A stretch of DNA of 64,000 nt. Origin: Arion vulgaris (Eukaryota; Mollusca; Gastropoda; Stylommatophora; Arionidae). The position numbers and the translations under genes were made by a program. Below are positions 1-10,861 of this stretch, in pieces. Under the pieces are notes generated by a model that made no database searches, had not been told where the DNA came from, and was given only the letters and a program-made list of their open reading frames with translations. The DNA is taken from positions 50,634,363-50,698,362 of the forward strand of contig CM036756.1 of assembly GCA_020796225.1 (NCBI GenBank), written 5' to 3'. The first letter of the stretch is position 1. Every line of letters starts with the position of its first letter.

Positions 1-1640
1 CAACAGACAATGAATACATATACCAATGACACATCAAGCCATAGTGTACAAGGTTGAACATTATTTAATTACTAGAAATAATACTTTCTCTGTCTATAGC
101 AGGAAAATTAATATACAGACACTTTCTTAGGTCTTTAATAATTATATCAACAAAAGCAAACCAATTAATTGTAATAAATTTATCTGTACAAACCTTCTAA
201 AGTCGTTGGAGCAATCTCCCCAATTCAGTCATACATCCCCCTTATTCTTCTCCCTTATTATCTGCATCTCTGGTTAGGATTAGGATATAGTCAATAGCAC
301 TTGGTAAATACTTCAGTTCACACAAAACTGTAACACACACTTGCTCTTTACTTTGTCGATGAGTTATAGACTTTATATGTTCATCACCCGACCGTTGTCT
401 ACCCTGGTTGGTCAGTACTCTTTTCTGGAATACTCTGGGCTAATCAGGGCACCACAATAATAATTATCTAATAGCGTGGTTTCAGATCTGATGTACAATT
501 GTCTCTGAGGGGGTTGTCGATGAGCATTGTTACTCAACTGGTCTATATGTTATCTTGTGTAAATTGTTCAACAACCGAAGGGTTCCAATCTTAGGAACAA
601 TTATATCATGAATGTTAGTGTCTGTCAACCATCACAAAAAAAGTCCTGAATGTCATCGCATCGTCACTCGTCGAGGATGCCTCCCTGGAATTTGGCTCTC
701 CCTCATTTGTCTGGGTAGTCTTCCAGGTCCTGGTAAAGCTGGAAGTATCGATGTCCTCTGGTTCTGTCGTCTGGTCATCTGGTCGTCTGGGTTGATGATA
801 GCAACCATGAAATTGCCCTGCACTCTTTGTCGTTGCTAGGATTCTAACATAGCAGAATCGTCCTGTGACTTCTGGCAATGGGTTTCCTTCTATTCTAAAA
901 TATCTCCCATACTCAACTCTGAAGTGCGAAAACTAATTCAGTCTTCCTCAATTGTTATAGTTTATTCAACTTGCAAGTAGTTCACTTCTCTCTTCGTTAT
1001 CCTTGTGAGTTTATCTCTGGTTTCACGATCCACAACACTTAAATTCCTGAGGAAGTATTCTGCTTTCTATTAAAACTAATCCCTAACTATATATATATTT
1101 ATCTAATTATATGATATATATATATATCGTGCACTCAACTCTACTTGGTTCTCTAGCGTTCGTTCATCAATAATTCTTCAGCAATTAGTACTTGTTCCTC
1201 GCAGCATTTCTGCTGGTCGCATAAGATCTCCTAATCTTCAGCTCTCTCGAAATTCTTAGACATAAGTATAATCATCACAATTTCTTAATTGGGACTCTGT
1301 TGAACTCTCGATGTTAATTATCGTAGGAAAATATTCTCTCTTTGTTAGTTGCACAAAACATAACTAATTCCAACTACATGTTCGAATTTCTCTCTTCCAA
1401 CTCAATACGTCCTCTCGCTTCACCTTCTTGAATTCTGACTGTCTCCTGTATATCCTAAAAACTACCCAGCAGTCCCTATTCTGGACTCGAGATTCTCGTG
1501 AGGTTATAGTGAAAATTATCCTCATTCTTTTCCCCCCTAACTAACAACTCTGGTCAAGGAAATCGGTGGAGGGGAGATTGGTTGACCTCCATCTCATTTC
1601 CCCCTGTAACAGTAAAACCCTGTTACAATATGTTATATAT
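1..1640. other. MSH3 intron, no gene seen
   Basis: This is AT-rich intron sequence upstream of the first visible MSH3 exon. No coding similarity was recognised. A short AT microsatellite lies at about 1088-1127. The two overlapping open frames near 612-878 are on opposite strands, resemble no family I know and carry no start context or repeat copies, so they are treated as chance. Confidence 0.6.
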
Positions 1641-2216
1641 ATATTTGATTTTTATTGTTTATCTTCTTTTTCCACTTCTAGTTTTTTTTTGCATTTATTT
1701 CATTATTCGTTTTTAGTCACAGATTTTCATTTTAGGGCTGTTAGGAATTTATTGGTGTATTCTATATGTAGTGTGCTGTGAAAGAAGTGAAATTCTTCAC
1801 TTCTGTTGTATCCTTTATTTGGTAAAGACCTTTTGGAAAAACGTTGCTGTGTATTGTCATTTTCCCACCTGCCCAGCGGATTCATAGCGCGTTTGACGAT
1901 GGCTGATAAACCCCCTATGAGTGCGGTTCAATTCCGCGGACTGGTATAAATGCCACAGGTTCTCCAGATTTACAGTGTTCATATCACCGAACCGAAGAGT
2001 TACGATGTCCATGACACCGAGCCAAAGAGCTGAAAGCTCAAGTGCTTCTGGATCGAGAGGAAGAAAAAAAGTGTATTGTCATAGTTTTTGTATTTTGTAC
2101 AAACAGTACTTTGTTTTTACGTGTTTTGCCTTTACATATTTTACCTTTACATGTTTTGCCTTTACGTGTTTTGCCATTGCCACATAGTTTTGCTGCAGTC
2201 TTCCCTTATATCTATC
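1641..2216 (+). mobile_element. Penelope-like element 3' end, split by SINE-1
   Basis: The sequence matches the 3' non-coding ends of the other Penelope-like copies in the window (31740-32035, 34300-34470, 63240-63510). It shares the stretch around the degenerate GGTAAAGACC...AAACGTTG motif and the end CTGCAGTCTTCCCTTATAT. A SINE interrupts it at 1861-2070, flanked by the duplication GTGTATTGTCAT at 1849-1860 and 2071-2082. No coding part remains. It ends about 30 bp before the MSH3 exon acceptor at 2244-2245. Confidence 0.75.
1861..2070 (+). mobile_element. SINE-1 copy 1, tRNA-derived, full length
   Basis: This 210-bp retroposon has a tRNA-like head. AGCGCGTT and a D-arm-like stretch lie near 1888-1905, and a good polymerase III B box, GGTTCAATTCC, lies near 1926-1936. 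It ends in a short A-rich tail (AAGAAAAAAA). A perfect 12-bp target duplication, GTGTATTGTCAT, flanks it at 1849-1860 and 2071-2082. Two further copies, at 36191-36388 (+) and 36471-36665 (-), share the whole body. It is non-coding and depends on a LINE for movement; which LINE is not clear. Confidence 0.85.
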
Positions 2217-2245
2217 ATTTTTATAATTATCAAATTTCACTCTAG

Positions 2246-2360
2246 ACCAAAGGTGGATGATGACAGTGCTCATATAAATATACAGCAAGGACGACATCCC
2301 ATAATTAATGCACTCAATTATGGACAAGAACAGTTTGTACCCAATAACACAAATCTTAAT
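2246..2360 (+). CDS. MSH3: MSH3 exon a (region before Walker A)
   Basis: MSH3 pairs with MSH2 as MutSbeta, which recognises insertion/deletion loops in DNA in the nucleus. This 115-nt exon follows an acceptor at 2244-2245 (TTTCACTCTAG). It enters in phase 2, with one base completing an Arg codon, and ends in phase 0 at the donor GTAAGT at 2361. It encodes about 38 residues that include GRHPIINALNYGQEQFVPNN, matching the conserved MSH3 segment just ahead of the P-loop; MSH2 and MSH6 differ here. Its reading frame joins directly to the exon at 8787. The last 46 or so bases plus the donor are repeated downstream every 73 bp. Confidence 0.93.
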
Positions 2361-2690
2361 GTAAGTTGATACTATAAAGTCTTCTATCAATTGTGGACAA
2401 GAACAGTTTGTACCCAATAACACAAATTTTAATGTAAGTTGATACTATAAAGTCTTCTATCAATTGTGGACAAGAACAGTTTGTACCCAATAACACAAAT
2501 TTTAATGTAAGTTGATACTATAATGTCTTCTATCAATTGTGGACAAGAACAGTTTGTACCCAATAACACAAATTTTAATGTAAGTTGATACTATAAAGTC
2601 TTCTATCAATTATGGACAAAAAAAGTTTGTACCCAATAACACAAATTTTAATGTAAGTTGATACTATAACGTCTTCTATCAATTACGATG
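2315..2690 (+). repeat. 73-bp tandem array copying the MSH3 exon end and splice donor
   Basis: A 73-bp unit is repeated about five times. The first copy is the real end of MSH3 exon a with its donor. Four further copies carry the exon-like part (GGACAAGAACAGTTTGTACC and so on) and a donor-like TTAATGTAAGTTGATACT. GTAAGT falls at 2361, 2434, 2507, 2580 and 2653, exactly 73 bp apart. Copies differ by only a few substitutions; the fourth duplicate has more A-rich changes. The array decays at about 2681-2700. Using any donor but the first would read straight into the in-frame stop after Asn-Val-Ser. Confidence 0.95.
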
Positions 2691-3119
2691 AAAAAATACC
2701 CAGCTGCTATTGATTCAGAACTATTGGATTGACACATTGTTTTGCTAAATATAGATCACTTTAAAAAAATGTCCGTAGCCTTTTCAAACCTTAGGATATC
2801 ATGTGCTGATACAGAAGCTAGTTTATGGGATATCATAAGCTGTATAAAGACAAAGGTTAGTTTGTGGAATATCAGGTGCTACATAAAGAGACAAGAGTTA
2901 GTCTTAGGGATAAAAATTGCTTTGTAAAAAATATTATTTTGTGTTTGGAACAAAAGTATCTTTATTCTAACATTCAGAAGTGGCATGAAATGCTCTACAT
3001 TTGTGACTTTAACAGAAATATTGGCTATAGAAATATTGATAATTTTCTTCTCTCTCTTTCCTATATGTCTCTTTCTCATGGCTGTCAAATTTGCTTATGA
3101 TGTTTATAAGGGCTTCCAA

Positions 3120-3667
3120 TTCAATCAATAGACTGTTACTGGGGTCATTGACTTGGAGGATACTTATAGCAAAATAGACTTTCAGTCATCATACTTTTTT
3201 TTGCTAAAATGTAGAGTTAATCCTTGGCTGGTGAACTGGATAGCTGCTTCTTTAATGGAGAGAATCGTTGCACTATGTTTAGGAACATGGACGTCAAGAT
3301 TCTGCATGTATATGCCTTGGATTACCCCACGGTTCTCCTCTATCACTCATGTTTTTTCAATATCTACACAGCAAATTTAGCCAAAATACAGTCAACCGGG
3401 TTGAGTCAGACATTGATGTTTGCAGAGGACATCTTAATATATAGGACTGGATCAAATAGACAGGAAATGATAGAAGAAATTGAGGGAAAATTGCATACCA
3501 TGGTACTTTGGTGTAGAGAGTATCTTCTCAGGTCAATCTTGAGAAGGCATGTATGATGTAGCACTCTTTGAAAAACTCTTTTAGTCAAGGCTGACCTACC
3601 TGGAGTCACCTTTGATGGACTAGCCATCGAGCGCCATGACAAGCTGTGATATCTTGGAATAAGCTTT
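3120..3667 (+). pseudogene. LINE-A reverse transcriptase, left part
   Basis: This is a decayed, frameshifted reverse transcriptase fragment of LINE-A (RT plus RNase H type, I/Jockey-superfamily-like). Recognisable pieces are a motif-A-like VIDLEDTYSK near 3149, a motif-C-like FAEDILIY near 3420 (catalytic YADD lost), and VTFDGLAIERHDKL..LGIS near 3608-3665. The frame runs into the LINE-B1 insertion and resumes at 6951. The duplication GGAATAAGCTTT at 3656-3667 and 6939-6950 marks the join. Confidence 0.75.
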
Positions 3668-6600
3668 CTCTCTCTCGCGATCCCGGCCTAGACTGATGAA
3701 CCAACTTATATCATGAATTTTACCATGTTTTTAAGGGACTCTGTTCCTCCGACAGCTTCTCGAAGCTCTGTGTTTTGAGGCCAGGTTTCTTTTCTTATGC
3801 CTGCTGTCAGTTTACAATCTTGCAGAATGTGTTCTGCCGTCATGTCCGCCTTTTTGCAGGGGCACAGGCTAGTTGTGCCAATTTTAAATTTGTGAAACAT
3901 GTGGGCGCGGAGCTTGTTGTGGCGGAGGCGAAGTATGGCAACTTGTTCGTACGAGACAGACCATAGTATCCGTCGCTGTTGTTATGCTGGGGATGGTCTT
4001 TTGTCCATTTGTCTTTATAGTGCCAGCCGATGGTTGTTCTGGCTTCCTCATAACTGATCTCGAGATCAGTCTGAGGTAGTCGCCTGCCTTCTTTAGCTAA
4101 CTTGTCGGCATCTTCATTTCCGCTTATATTGCAGTGTGATGGGATCCACTGAATGACGGTGCGTTCGAGTGGGTATACTAGGGCATCGAGGGTCGCTTTG
4201 AGCTCATTGAGTTCTGTTTTGCCTGCGCTTTTGAGTGCTGTGATGACCGATAGAGCATCGGTTAATATCACGACTTTGTTGCGAGAGGTGCCTCTTCTCT
4301 CTAGGATCATTTCGGCCGCTGTTCTTATTGCCTCTGCCCGGTAGTTATATGAGTATTTGCCTGTGGCAATCGCTTTTGTGACCTTCACTTTCTTTGAGAG
4401 TTTAAGCACTATTCCTCCTCCGCCGTCGCTGATTGTGTTCCTTGCTGATCCGTCAGTATAGACGTGTAACCACTTATTTTCAGGGTATTTCGGTCTCTAC
4501 GTATTTTTCTGTGGCCACTCTTCTTTCGAAGTTTTCTTGCTGGCGCTTTTTCAGTATGCCTGGGATTGACTCCCTTAGTTCCTGTATTTTGGTTTTCCAC
4601 GGCGGTCACTTATTGGTTGCCGGGATTGATTTGGCTTTGCAGTTTGCTAGGACCAGATGCTCTGCGATCAGTGCTTTCGCTTTTTTTTGCGAAACTTGTT
4701 CTCTGTATCCTGTCCCTTCCGAATCCGTTCATTCTTTCGTACATAGGGTGGGAATTGAGCCGTTTAAGTTTTTCCGCCAACACCAAGACTTTTCTGCTCT
4801 TCGATCTGTCATTGGTTGGATGCCTGTGATTGTTTCCATCGCCTTGATAGGCGTGGACTTCATGGCTCCTGTGATAATGTGCATTGCATGGTTCTGACTA
4901 TTGCTCACTTTGGCGAATTGCTTGTTGGATGCACTGCTCCATGCTGCAATGCTGTACTCAGGACCAGTCACACTCTTCCAGAGTAGAGTGTTTTGAGGAC
5001 TCTGGTGTTTGCTCCCACATGGAGCTTGCGAGTTTGCGCATTATCGTGAGCCTGTGTCTCGCTTTGCCGTAGCATTTTCAATTTGAGGGCACCAGTCAGT
5101 TTTCGGTCGAGTGTGACTCCAAGGTACGTTGGGGTCTTGATTTCTGGAAGATCTTGATCATTGACTTTAAGCTTAATTTTGTGATCCTGGTTGTTCTAGG
5201 AAAACACAGTGTAAGTGGTTTTAGAAGGGCTTATGTTCATATTCCACTTTTTTTTACCAGACTTTCAGGTTATTTAACATAACTTGCAGTCGATTTGTTG
5301 CTATGGGCATTGACTCTTCCTCGCCCATATTGTCAGGTCGTCAGCATACATGGCAGAGTGTACTCGCTTTGGTAGGCATTTTGCTATGTCATTGACAAAG
5401 ATTAGAAAGAGGGTTGGTGAGAGCACTCCTCCTTGGGGACTCCTTGCTCTAATGTGGCCTTCTTGCTAGTGTACCCTGGACTTGAATCCTTGCTGTTCTG
5501 TTCTCTAGGTATCTATCAAGCCATTTGTACATTCTTCCCTTAATACCGAGGGTGAGGAGTTTCAGTCTTAGCCCTTCCTTCCAGACTGTGTCAAACGCCT
5601 TCTCCATATCTACCAAAACTGCCAGTGTCTGTTTCTTTTCTTGGAAACCATCCTCGATTTCCTGGGCGATATAGGTTACTTGATCTTCTGTAGATCGGTG
5701 CTTTCGAAAGCCTCCCTGTTGTGTTATGAGAAGCCCTTTGCTTTCCAAGTGCCAAGATAGCCGTTTGTTCCATGAGTTTGCCCGTGCAGCTTAGGAGGCG
5801 TATTGGTCTGTAACTCGCGGGTCGAGTTTATTTTTGCCTGGTTTTAGGATGGGTACCATGATCGCTTCCTTCCAGCTCTACTGCCTGTCTTCCACAACAT
5901 ATTTAGGACAGCCAGTAGAGCTGCCTTTGCTCTAGTACCCAAGTTTTTAAGCATCTCATTTGTGATCCCATCCTTTCCGGGCGACTTTCTGAGCTTCAGC
6001 TCCTTTAGTGCCTCTTCCAACTCATTACTGGTGAATGTATTTGTTAGGTGACTATCAGCTTTTCTTGGCTCGCCTTGGGGGTTCTCGCTTTCTCTTAGTG
6101 TCATTGACTTTTTCTTTTGCTATGCTTACTCTGCTGACTTCGCATATTTTTGCATTAGAATGTTTGCGGCTTCCCTTCCCGAGGACATCTTTTTGTATTG
6201 TTCGAGGACTATTGGGGGTCATCTGGTGTTTTCATCACTCAGCGCTTTTGCTAGTTTCCATAACTTATGACGTCCCTATCAAGGTTCAGGGGTGCGGTCT
6301 TTTCAACCCAACTCTGTCGTGCTGATCGTTTGACCTCCCTCTTGTATTTTGCTGCTGCCGCCTTGTAAGCAGTATTGGTCGTTACTGACTGTACCTGTTC
6401 TGCCTCACTCCTTACCAATTCAAGGTCATTTTCAAGCTTCTGAACCGCTGCTGTCCAGTATGGCTTGTAATCCTTCCTTGCGTCTCTAGGAATGGTTTCC
6501 TGTGCCGCTTTCAGGATTGCTTCTGAGAGTTCCTTGCCACGGATCGCATGCGTTTCTTTTCATGCATGTTGATGCGTTCAACAATGGCATCTGTCAGTGC

Positions 6601-6938
6601 CCCATACTGTTTCCAATTTGCTTTTTGTAGTTCCACCGTGACAACCACATTTTGGGCTCAGGTACAAATTTTAGGTCTACTTGGAGTTTGACGGGCCTAT
6701 GGTCACTATCTCCGAGTTGCTTTGTGACCGTACGTAATGTTTTTGTGGAAAGGTCACTTGTTGCGAAGGCCAAGTCGGGGGTGCTAGTCATGTGCCACCC
6801 TCTTGAGTAGAAGGTTGGCGGATCGTCTGGGGCATTCATGAGGAACAGGTTGTTCTCTATCTCCCAGTCTTCCACTTCTACGCCTCTGCTGTTTGTTTCA
6901 AGATAGCCCCATCTTTCTGAGTGGCTATTGAAATCACC
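3668..6938 (-). mobile_element. LINE-B1, 5'-truncated EN-RT-RNase H retrotransposon
   Basis: This 3,271-bp minus-strand element is flanked by a 12-bp target duplication (GGAATAAGCTTT). Reading 6938 to 3668, it has the end of an AP-type endonuclease (GDSDHRPVKLQV near 6700), then RT with EKAFDTVW near 5590 and catalytic MYADDL near 5345. An RNase H domain follows, with HVYTDGSA near 4450 and ISGNEDADKLAKEG near 4110. A C-terminal knuckle (CPCKKADMTAEHILQDC) lies near 3840. The 3' end is GA-rich (GATCGCGAGAGAG). Frameshifts and stops break the ORF, so it is dead. Other copies lie at 53992-57200 and 62059-62385. Confidence 0.9.
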
Positions 6939-6950
6939 GGAATAAGCTTT

Positions 6951-7340
6951 GATTTTAGCCTATCTATAAAACATGTTGAACAAATGATATAACGTTGCAA
7001 ACACGGTCTTGCAACTCTCAAGGTTATGGCACTTGCATGTCTTGAGCAGAGACTATTTGTCCTTCTTTTCCATCAACTGTTTATGTCTGTGGTAGATTAC
7101 AGACACATCACCGACATGCTTTCGCACAAGCTAAAGCATATATGTGGGTGGGTTACTATGTATCATAGACATCTATTGCACACAAATACTAATGATAAGG
7201 GCACAAAAATCAAGTGTGGCATGTCCTGGATGGCACAGCTTGAGAGAACATGTTGACTGCAATAGATTTCCAAATTATATTTCTTGCCTTGATGGTACAT
7301 TCTGACAGGCTGCTACCTGTCCACCTCTTTATGTTTTCTT
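6951..7340 (+). pseudogene. LINE-A reverse transcriptase, right part
   Basis: This continues the LINE-A fragment broken at 3667. Frames read a run resembling ...IKHVEQMI..CKHGLATLKVMA, then LEQRLFVLLFHQLFMSVVDY near 7040. This matches the same RT C-terminal stretch at 63740-63860 (+), 10600-10700 (-) and 13350-13420 (-). The order and orientation on both sides of LINE-B1 agree, which supports one older LINE-A copy cut in two. No RNase H part is visible beyond 7260. Confidence 0.75.
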
Positions 7341-7354
7341 CCAATTTTATAACT

Positions 7355-7937
7355 CATAGTTCATAGTTCATAAGTACGGTTCCAACTTCACTGCAACGGG
7401 TCACCCCATAATTGCTCCGTTCCTGTGCCAATGAAAATCACACGAAATGATAACAACTGTGAAATGTTTCCTGTGTGAACTAATTCCAGAATGAAACAGC
7501 CGCGTACCACCACAAAAGCAACCTGCTCCGCATAAAATGCATATGGCCGTCGCTAATGTAGCAACACCAAACTGTTCATCACTTGAATTGCAATTCTTGT
7601 CGAAGGAACATCAATCATGACAAAATCCAGCTTTCTGCACTCGCAATATAACTGCATACGGCAGATTGAGCTTGTTCGTCATAACCACTGTCCGCCATTT
7701 TCTGAATACACACTAACACACAACAAACGCACGGTTGACACAGCAAAAGCATTCCATGTAACATTCATAGCTCACAGCGTTGCCAAGCACTAACTCAGTA
7801 GCTCGGCAAACGAAACCGGAAAATACTCGACCAAACATGTCAGAAATGCGCTAGCAAAGTCGTGTTCAGAATCAAACTGTTCTGACTCTGAATGGCCTTC
7901 CCACATTCCGCCATTGCTGGCCAGGTTTTTTCCAAAT
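7355..7937 (-). mobile_element. Unclassified 583-bp retroposon with 12-bp target duplication
   Basis: This non-coding block is flanked by a perfect 12-bp direct repeat, AATTTTATAACT, at 7343-7354 and 7938-7949. Read on the minus strand it ends in a short tandem tail (TATGAAC repeats at 7355-7375), as LINE-mobilised sequences do. Its base composition is richer in GC than the flanking AT-rich intron. I recognise no coding domain and no similarity to the other repeats in the window. It could be a heavily 5'-truncated LINE 3' UTR or a SINE. Confidence 0.7.
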
Positions 7938-7949
7938 AATTTTATAACT

Positions 7950-8786
7950 GTCTTTCCCTTGCTCTTTTGTTCTCAATTATCCCATTCATTAGGGTCTTAA
8001 GCAATGGGTCTTGTCTTTAATGTGCACAAATCTTAAATTTGTCTTACTTCTATTCCTTTGAGTAGTTCTCCTTTCACTTCTAGGTGTTGCTTCGTTTTTA
8101 AAATTAGTTTTCCTTTCCTTCCATGATATTCACTCTTCTGTATAACCACATTTCAAAAGTTCAAGTTCTGTTTTCCAGCCGTTTATTCATTGGCCCACAT
8201 ACAAAAATGATGAGTATGTGTAACACTTAATGGATCACATTTTCAATATGTTCTTTACTTGCTTGGATGTTTACATCTCTTTAGTGCTGCAAAATATATT
8301 TTTGTCCTTTCATATTTTCTTGTTAACTTCGATTCCACTTCTTCCAACTTCTGTTATGTTTCATAGAATTGCAAAACTTTATACTTATTCCAGTGTCTCA
8401 TCCTCAATTCTATGTCTAATTATATTATTTATTACATTCGTTTTACTTATTATCATTGTTGTTTATGACTAGTCTGAATAAATTAATCAGATAAAGATAT
8501 TATGTAATGTTAGTTTTTCCAATAAAAAAGGGTGTAGCATGTTGAATTTAAGTTACCATATTGACAACTATTTATGCTGACCTGAAGAGAGTCGCTGAAG
8601 ACTGCATTCAGTAACAGAGAAGAGATACAATTAGATAACTTTTACACCAGTCTTCAGACTGCCTAATCTGAAGAAGAAGAAAGTTTTTGTTAAAAGGTTA
8701 ATTATACTTCTCAAGGCACATCACTCAACATAAAATTATATTATGCTTCTCTACCATGTAAACATTAGTCTTCTGTGGTTATCCAG
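7950..8786. other. MSH3 intron, no feature seen
   Basis: This is AT-rich intron sequence leading to the acceptor at 8785-8786. No coding similarity or repeat family was recognised. The one longer frame (8230-8472) is a hydrophobic run expected from T-rich DNA. Confidence 0.6.
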
Positions 8787-8944
8787 GCAAACAACCAGAG
8801 AGTGATGGTTATAACAGGACCAAACATGGGAGGAAAAAGTTCTTACATCCGACAAGTTGCACTCATAAGCATCATGGCTCAGATTGGATCATTTGTACCT
8901 GCACAGTCTGCTTCTCTGGGAGTTATAGATGCTATTTACACAAG
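8787..8944 (+). CDS. MSH3: MSH3 exon b (Walker A)
   Basis: This 158-nt exon lies between the acceptor GGTTATCCAG at 8786 and the donor ACAAG/GTTGGT at 8945. It enters in phase 0 and leaves in phase 2. It encodes about 52 residues with the MutS P-loop [18 protein letters not shown] near residues 10-27 and the following [10 protein letters not shown]. The SSYI..QVALI wording fits MSH3; MSH2 and MSH6 read ST(Y/L) here. The P-loop binds ATP, whose hydrolysis drives the MutSbeta clamp cycle. No stop or frameshift was seen. Confidence 0.96.
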
Positions 8945-9670
8945 GTTGGTGTTTGAATAAAGTTGTATGACTCTTGCTAAATGACTTTGAAAATACATAT
9001 CAGAATCTTTTATCCCTTCACTAATTACTATTTTGGTACTGTTGTTCTATTTTGAGGAAGATAAAATAGGACAATGGCATCCAAAGGATGCATATTGTAA
9101 AACACACTTGACAGGGCTAACAACCTTGTCCTGTAATACAAATTGGTACAAATCCAACACAGATACAGCACATAAATGCTTTCGCACAGTTTTCCCTGCA
9201 AAAAGTATAAATTGATTGATGACCACATGCTCATATTGGTGTGACAAAATGGTAGAATGACAGATAATGTTAAGAATTTACTGAACTAAAAGATACTAGA
9301 TGTATTATCTCATTTTCTTTCTAAATGACTTTCAACTTTGAAAAACTGATATCAAATCTGATATCAACGTTTATTAACGTTAATTAATTATTGAATTAAT
9401 AGAGACATCATTTGTCAGCACTGTTCAAACACCAAAATATAGACATTGCAATCAAGCCACAACTGATAAACTGTATATTTTTACCAACCCTGTTATCTAT
9501 GTCAAACATGGTCTCTAGCTAAAACCCAAGCAGATAGATTACAGTTTTTTTTTGTTTCCCAAACTAGCTACAAGTTTTCTCCTACTACTAGCAAGGACAT
9601 GAGACTGATACAGAGTTTCATAAAATATACCCACAAGATTCAAAAGTCTTTGTTATGTATTGCAATGCTG
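8945..9670. other. MSH3 intron start, no feature seen
   Basis: AT-rich intron sequence. The short open frames here occur on both strands over the same bases and show no family similarity. Confidence 0.55.
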
Positions 9671-9674
9671 TGAG

Positions 9675-10855
9675 TTTATCAGTTATCAGTTATGTGAGGA
9701 CTATCATCATAGTACTCCGGACATGTCCATAGGTGCTCCGATCTCTGCCTCTACAAATCCAGCAGTGTCCAGTGGCCCAACACGCCAGTTCGATGTTGAT
9801 TAATCAATCTTCTTGCATATTTAGTATGCCGTTCTTTTCGGGCTTCACCAATATTGACACCCATCTCTCTCAATCTGGTCAGCGAGTGAGAGTCACAACC
9901 CTGAAACTCCTCTGTTCGGAAAGACTCTCTCAATGCGTGAAGAATGTCATTTCGACCCATGGCAGCTCCCTCTGATATTGTAGCCAAGCCAGCCAATCTA
10001 TCAGCTCGCTCATTACCCCTAACTCCTGCGTGCCCAGGGACAAAAATGAAAGTGATTTCTCTGATCATTGTCTGCACCAGTACCTCCACCCAGTTGCGTC
10101 CCACCTTTCCTGATTCGACTTTACGAATCATGCTCATGGAGTCACTGAGTATGAAAACACGAGAGTAGTTGTGAGATGCCAACCAGTTCACCGCTCTGTA
10201 ACTGTCTGAACCTCCATGTAGATGTAATAACGGTAAAAGTAGTCTGAAATTGAGGTGGCACAGCAATCCATTCCTCTCCTGTTTCAATTCCAGAAGGGTC
10301 GCATATTTTCCTAAGAGTGTCTTCTGCCTGACTCAGCCATGATCTGCCTCTCTTGAGTCTACACCCTTCTCCTTAATGAATTCTTCATGGAGAGGATGTT
10401 CCTTGTTTGCATTGATTCTTAGATATGATCGAACCATCCAAGTTTCAATTCTGTTAGCAATAGTGGAGAGGTCAAGAAGAAATCTCATTGACACTCCTGG
10501 TGTATCTTTGGTGCATCCCAGAATGATGCGCATAGCCTCATTCTGAATTCTTTCCAGTCTCACTGTTTGCATAGGACTAATTGTTAGGAGAGCGCATGCA
10601 TATTCTATACATGACAGAACAATACCTTGGTACAGGAGCACAAGAAGGCGTTGCTCAATGTTAGCAGCCGCCATGATTCTCAGTGCGGATAGTGCATTGG
10701 CAGTAACTTGGTCGATATGGTCCCTAAAGCTTAGACTGCGATCAAATTTTACACCCAAATAACTCATAGATGCTGTTCGGGTGAGTGTATGTCCATCTAA
10801 AGTGACGTGGTGTGTCAGACTTCACAATGTGATTATTTAGGAGAACCATGATAGC
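9675..10855 (-). mobile_element. LINE-A2 3' part (RT C-terminus and RNase H)
   Basis: Minus strand. From 10800 the frame reads the RT thumb region (MSYLGVKFDRSLSFRDHIDQ, then QNEAMRIILGCT). An RNase H domain follows, with FILSDSMSMIRKVESG near 10150 and the VPGHAGVRGNERADRLAGLA block near 10010. It ends in an H..C..C-type tail. The first RNase H strand with the YTDGS motif is missing (deletion near 10220). The 3' tail is made of ATAACTG repeats at 9675-9700. A close copy lies at 24330-25115 (+). Confidence 0.85.
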
Positions 10856-10861
10856 ACAGCT

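Noticed and set aside
612..878. Overlapping 75-aa and 87-aa open frames
   Set aside because: Opposite strands over the same bases, no family similarity, no start context. Treated as chance.
1861..2070. Functional tRNA gene
   Set aside because: Only a tRNA-like head with a B box, no cloverleaf, followed by an unrelated body, an A tail and a target duplication. It is a SINE.
2315..2690. Five tandem mini-exons
   Set aside because: The duplicated units have no acceptor sites and would frameshift or stop. Only the donors and exon tails are copied.
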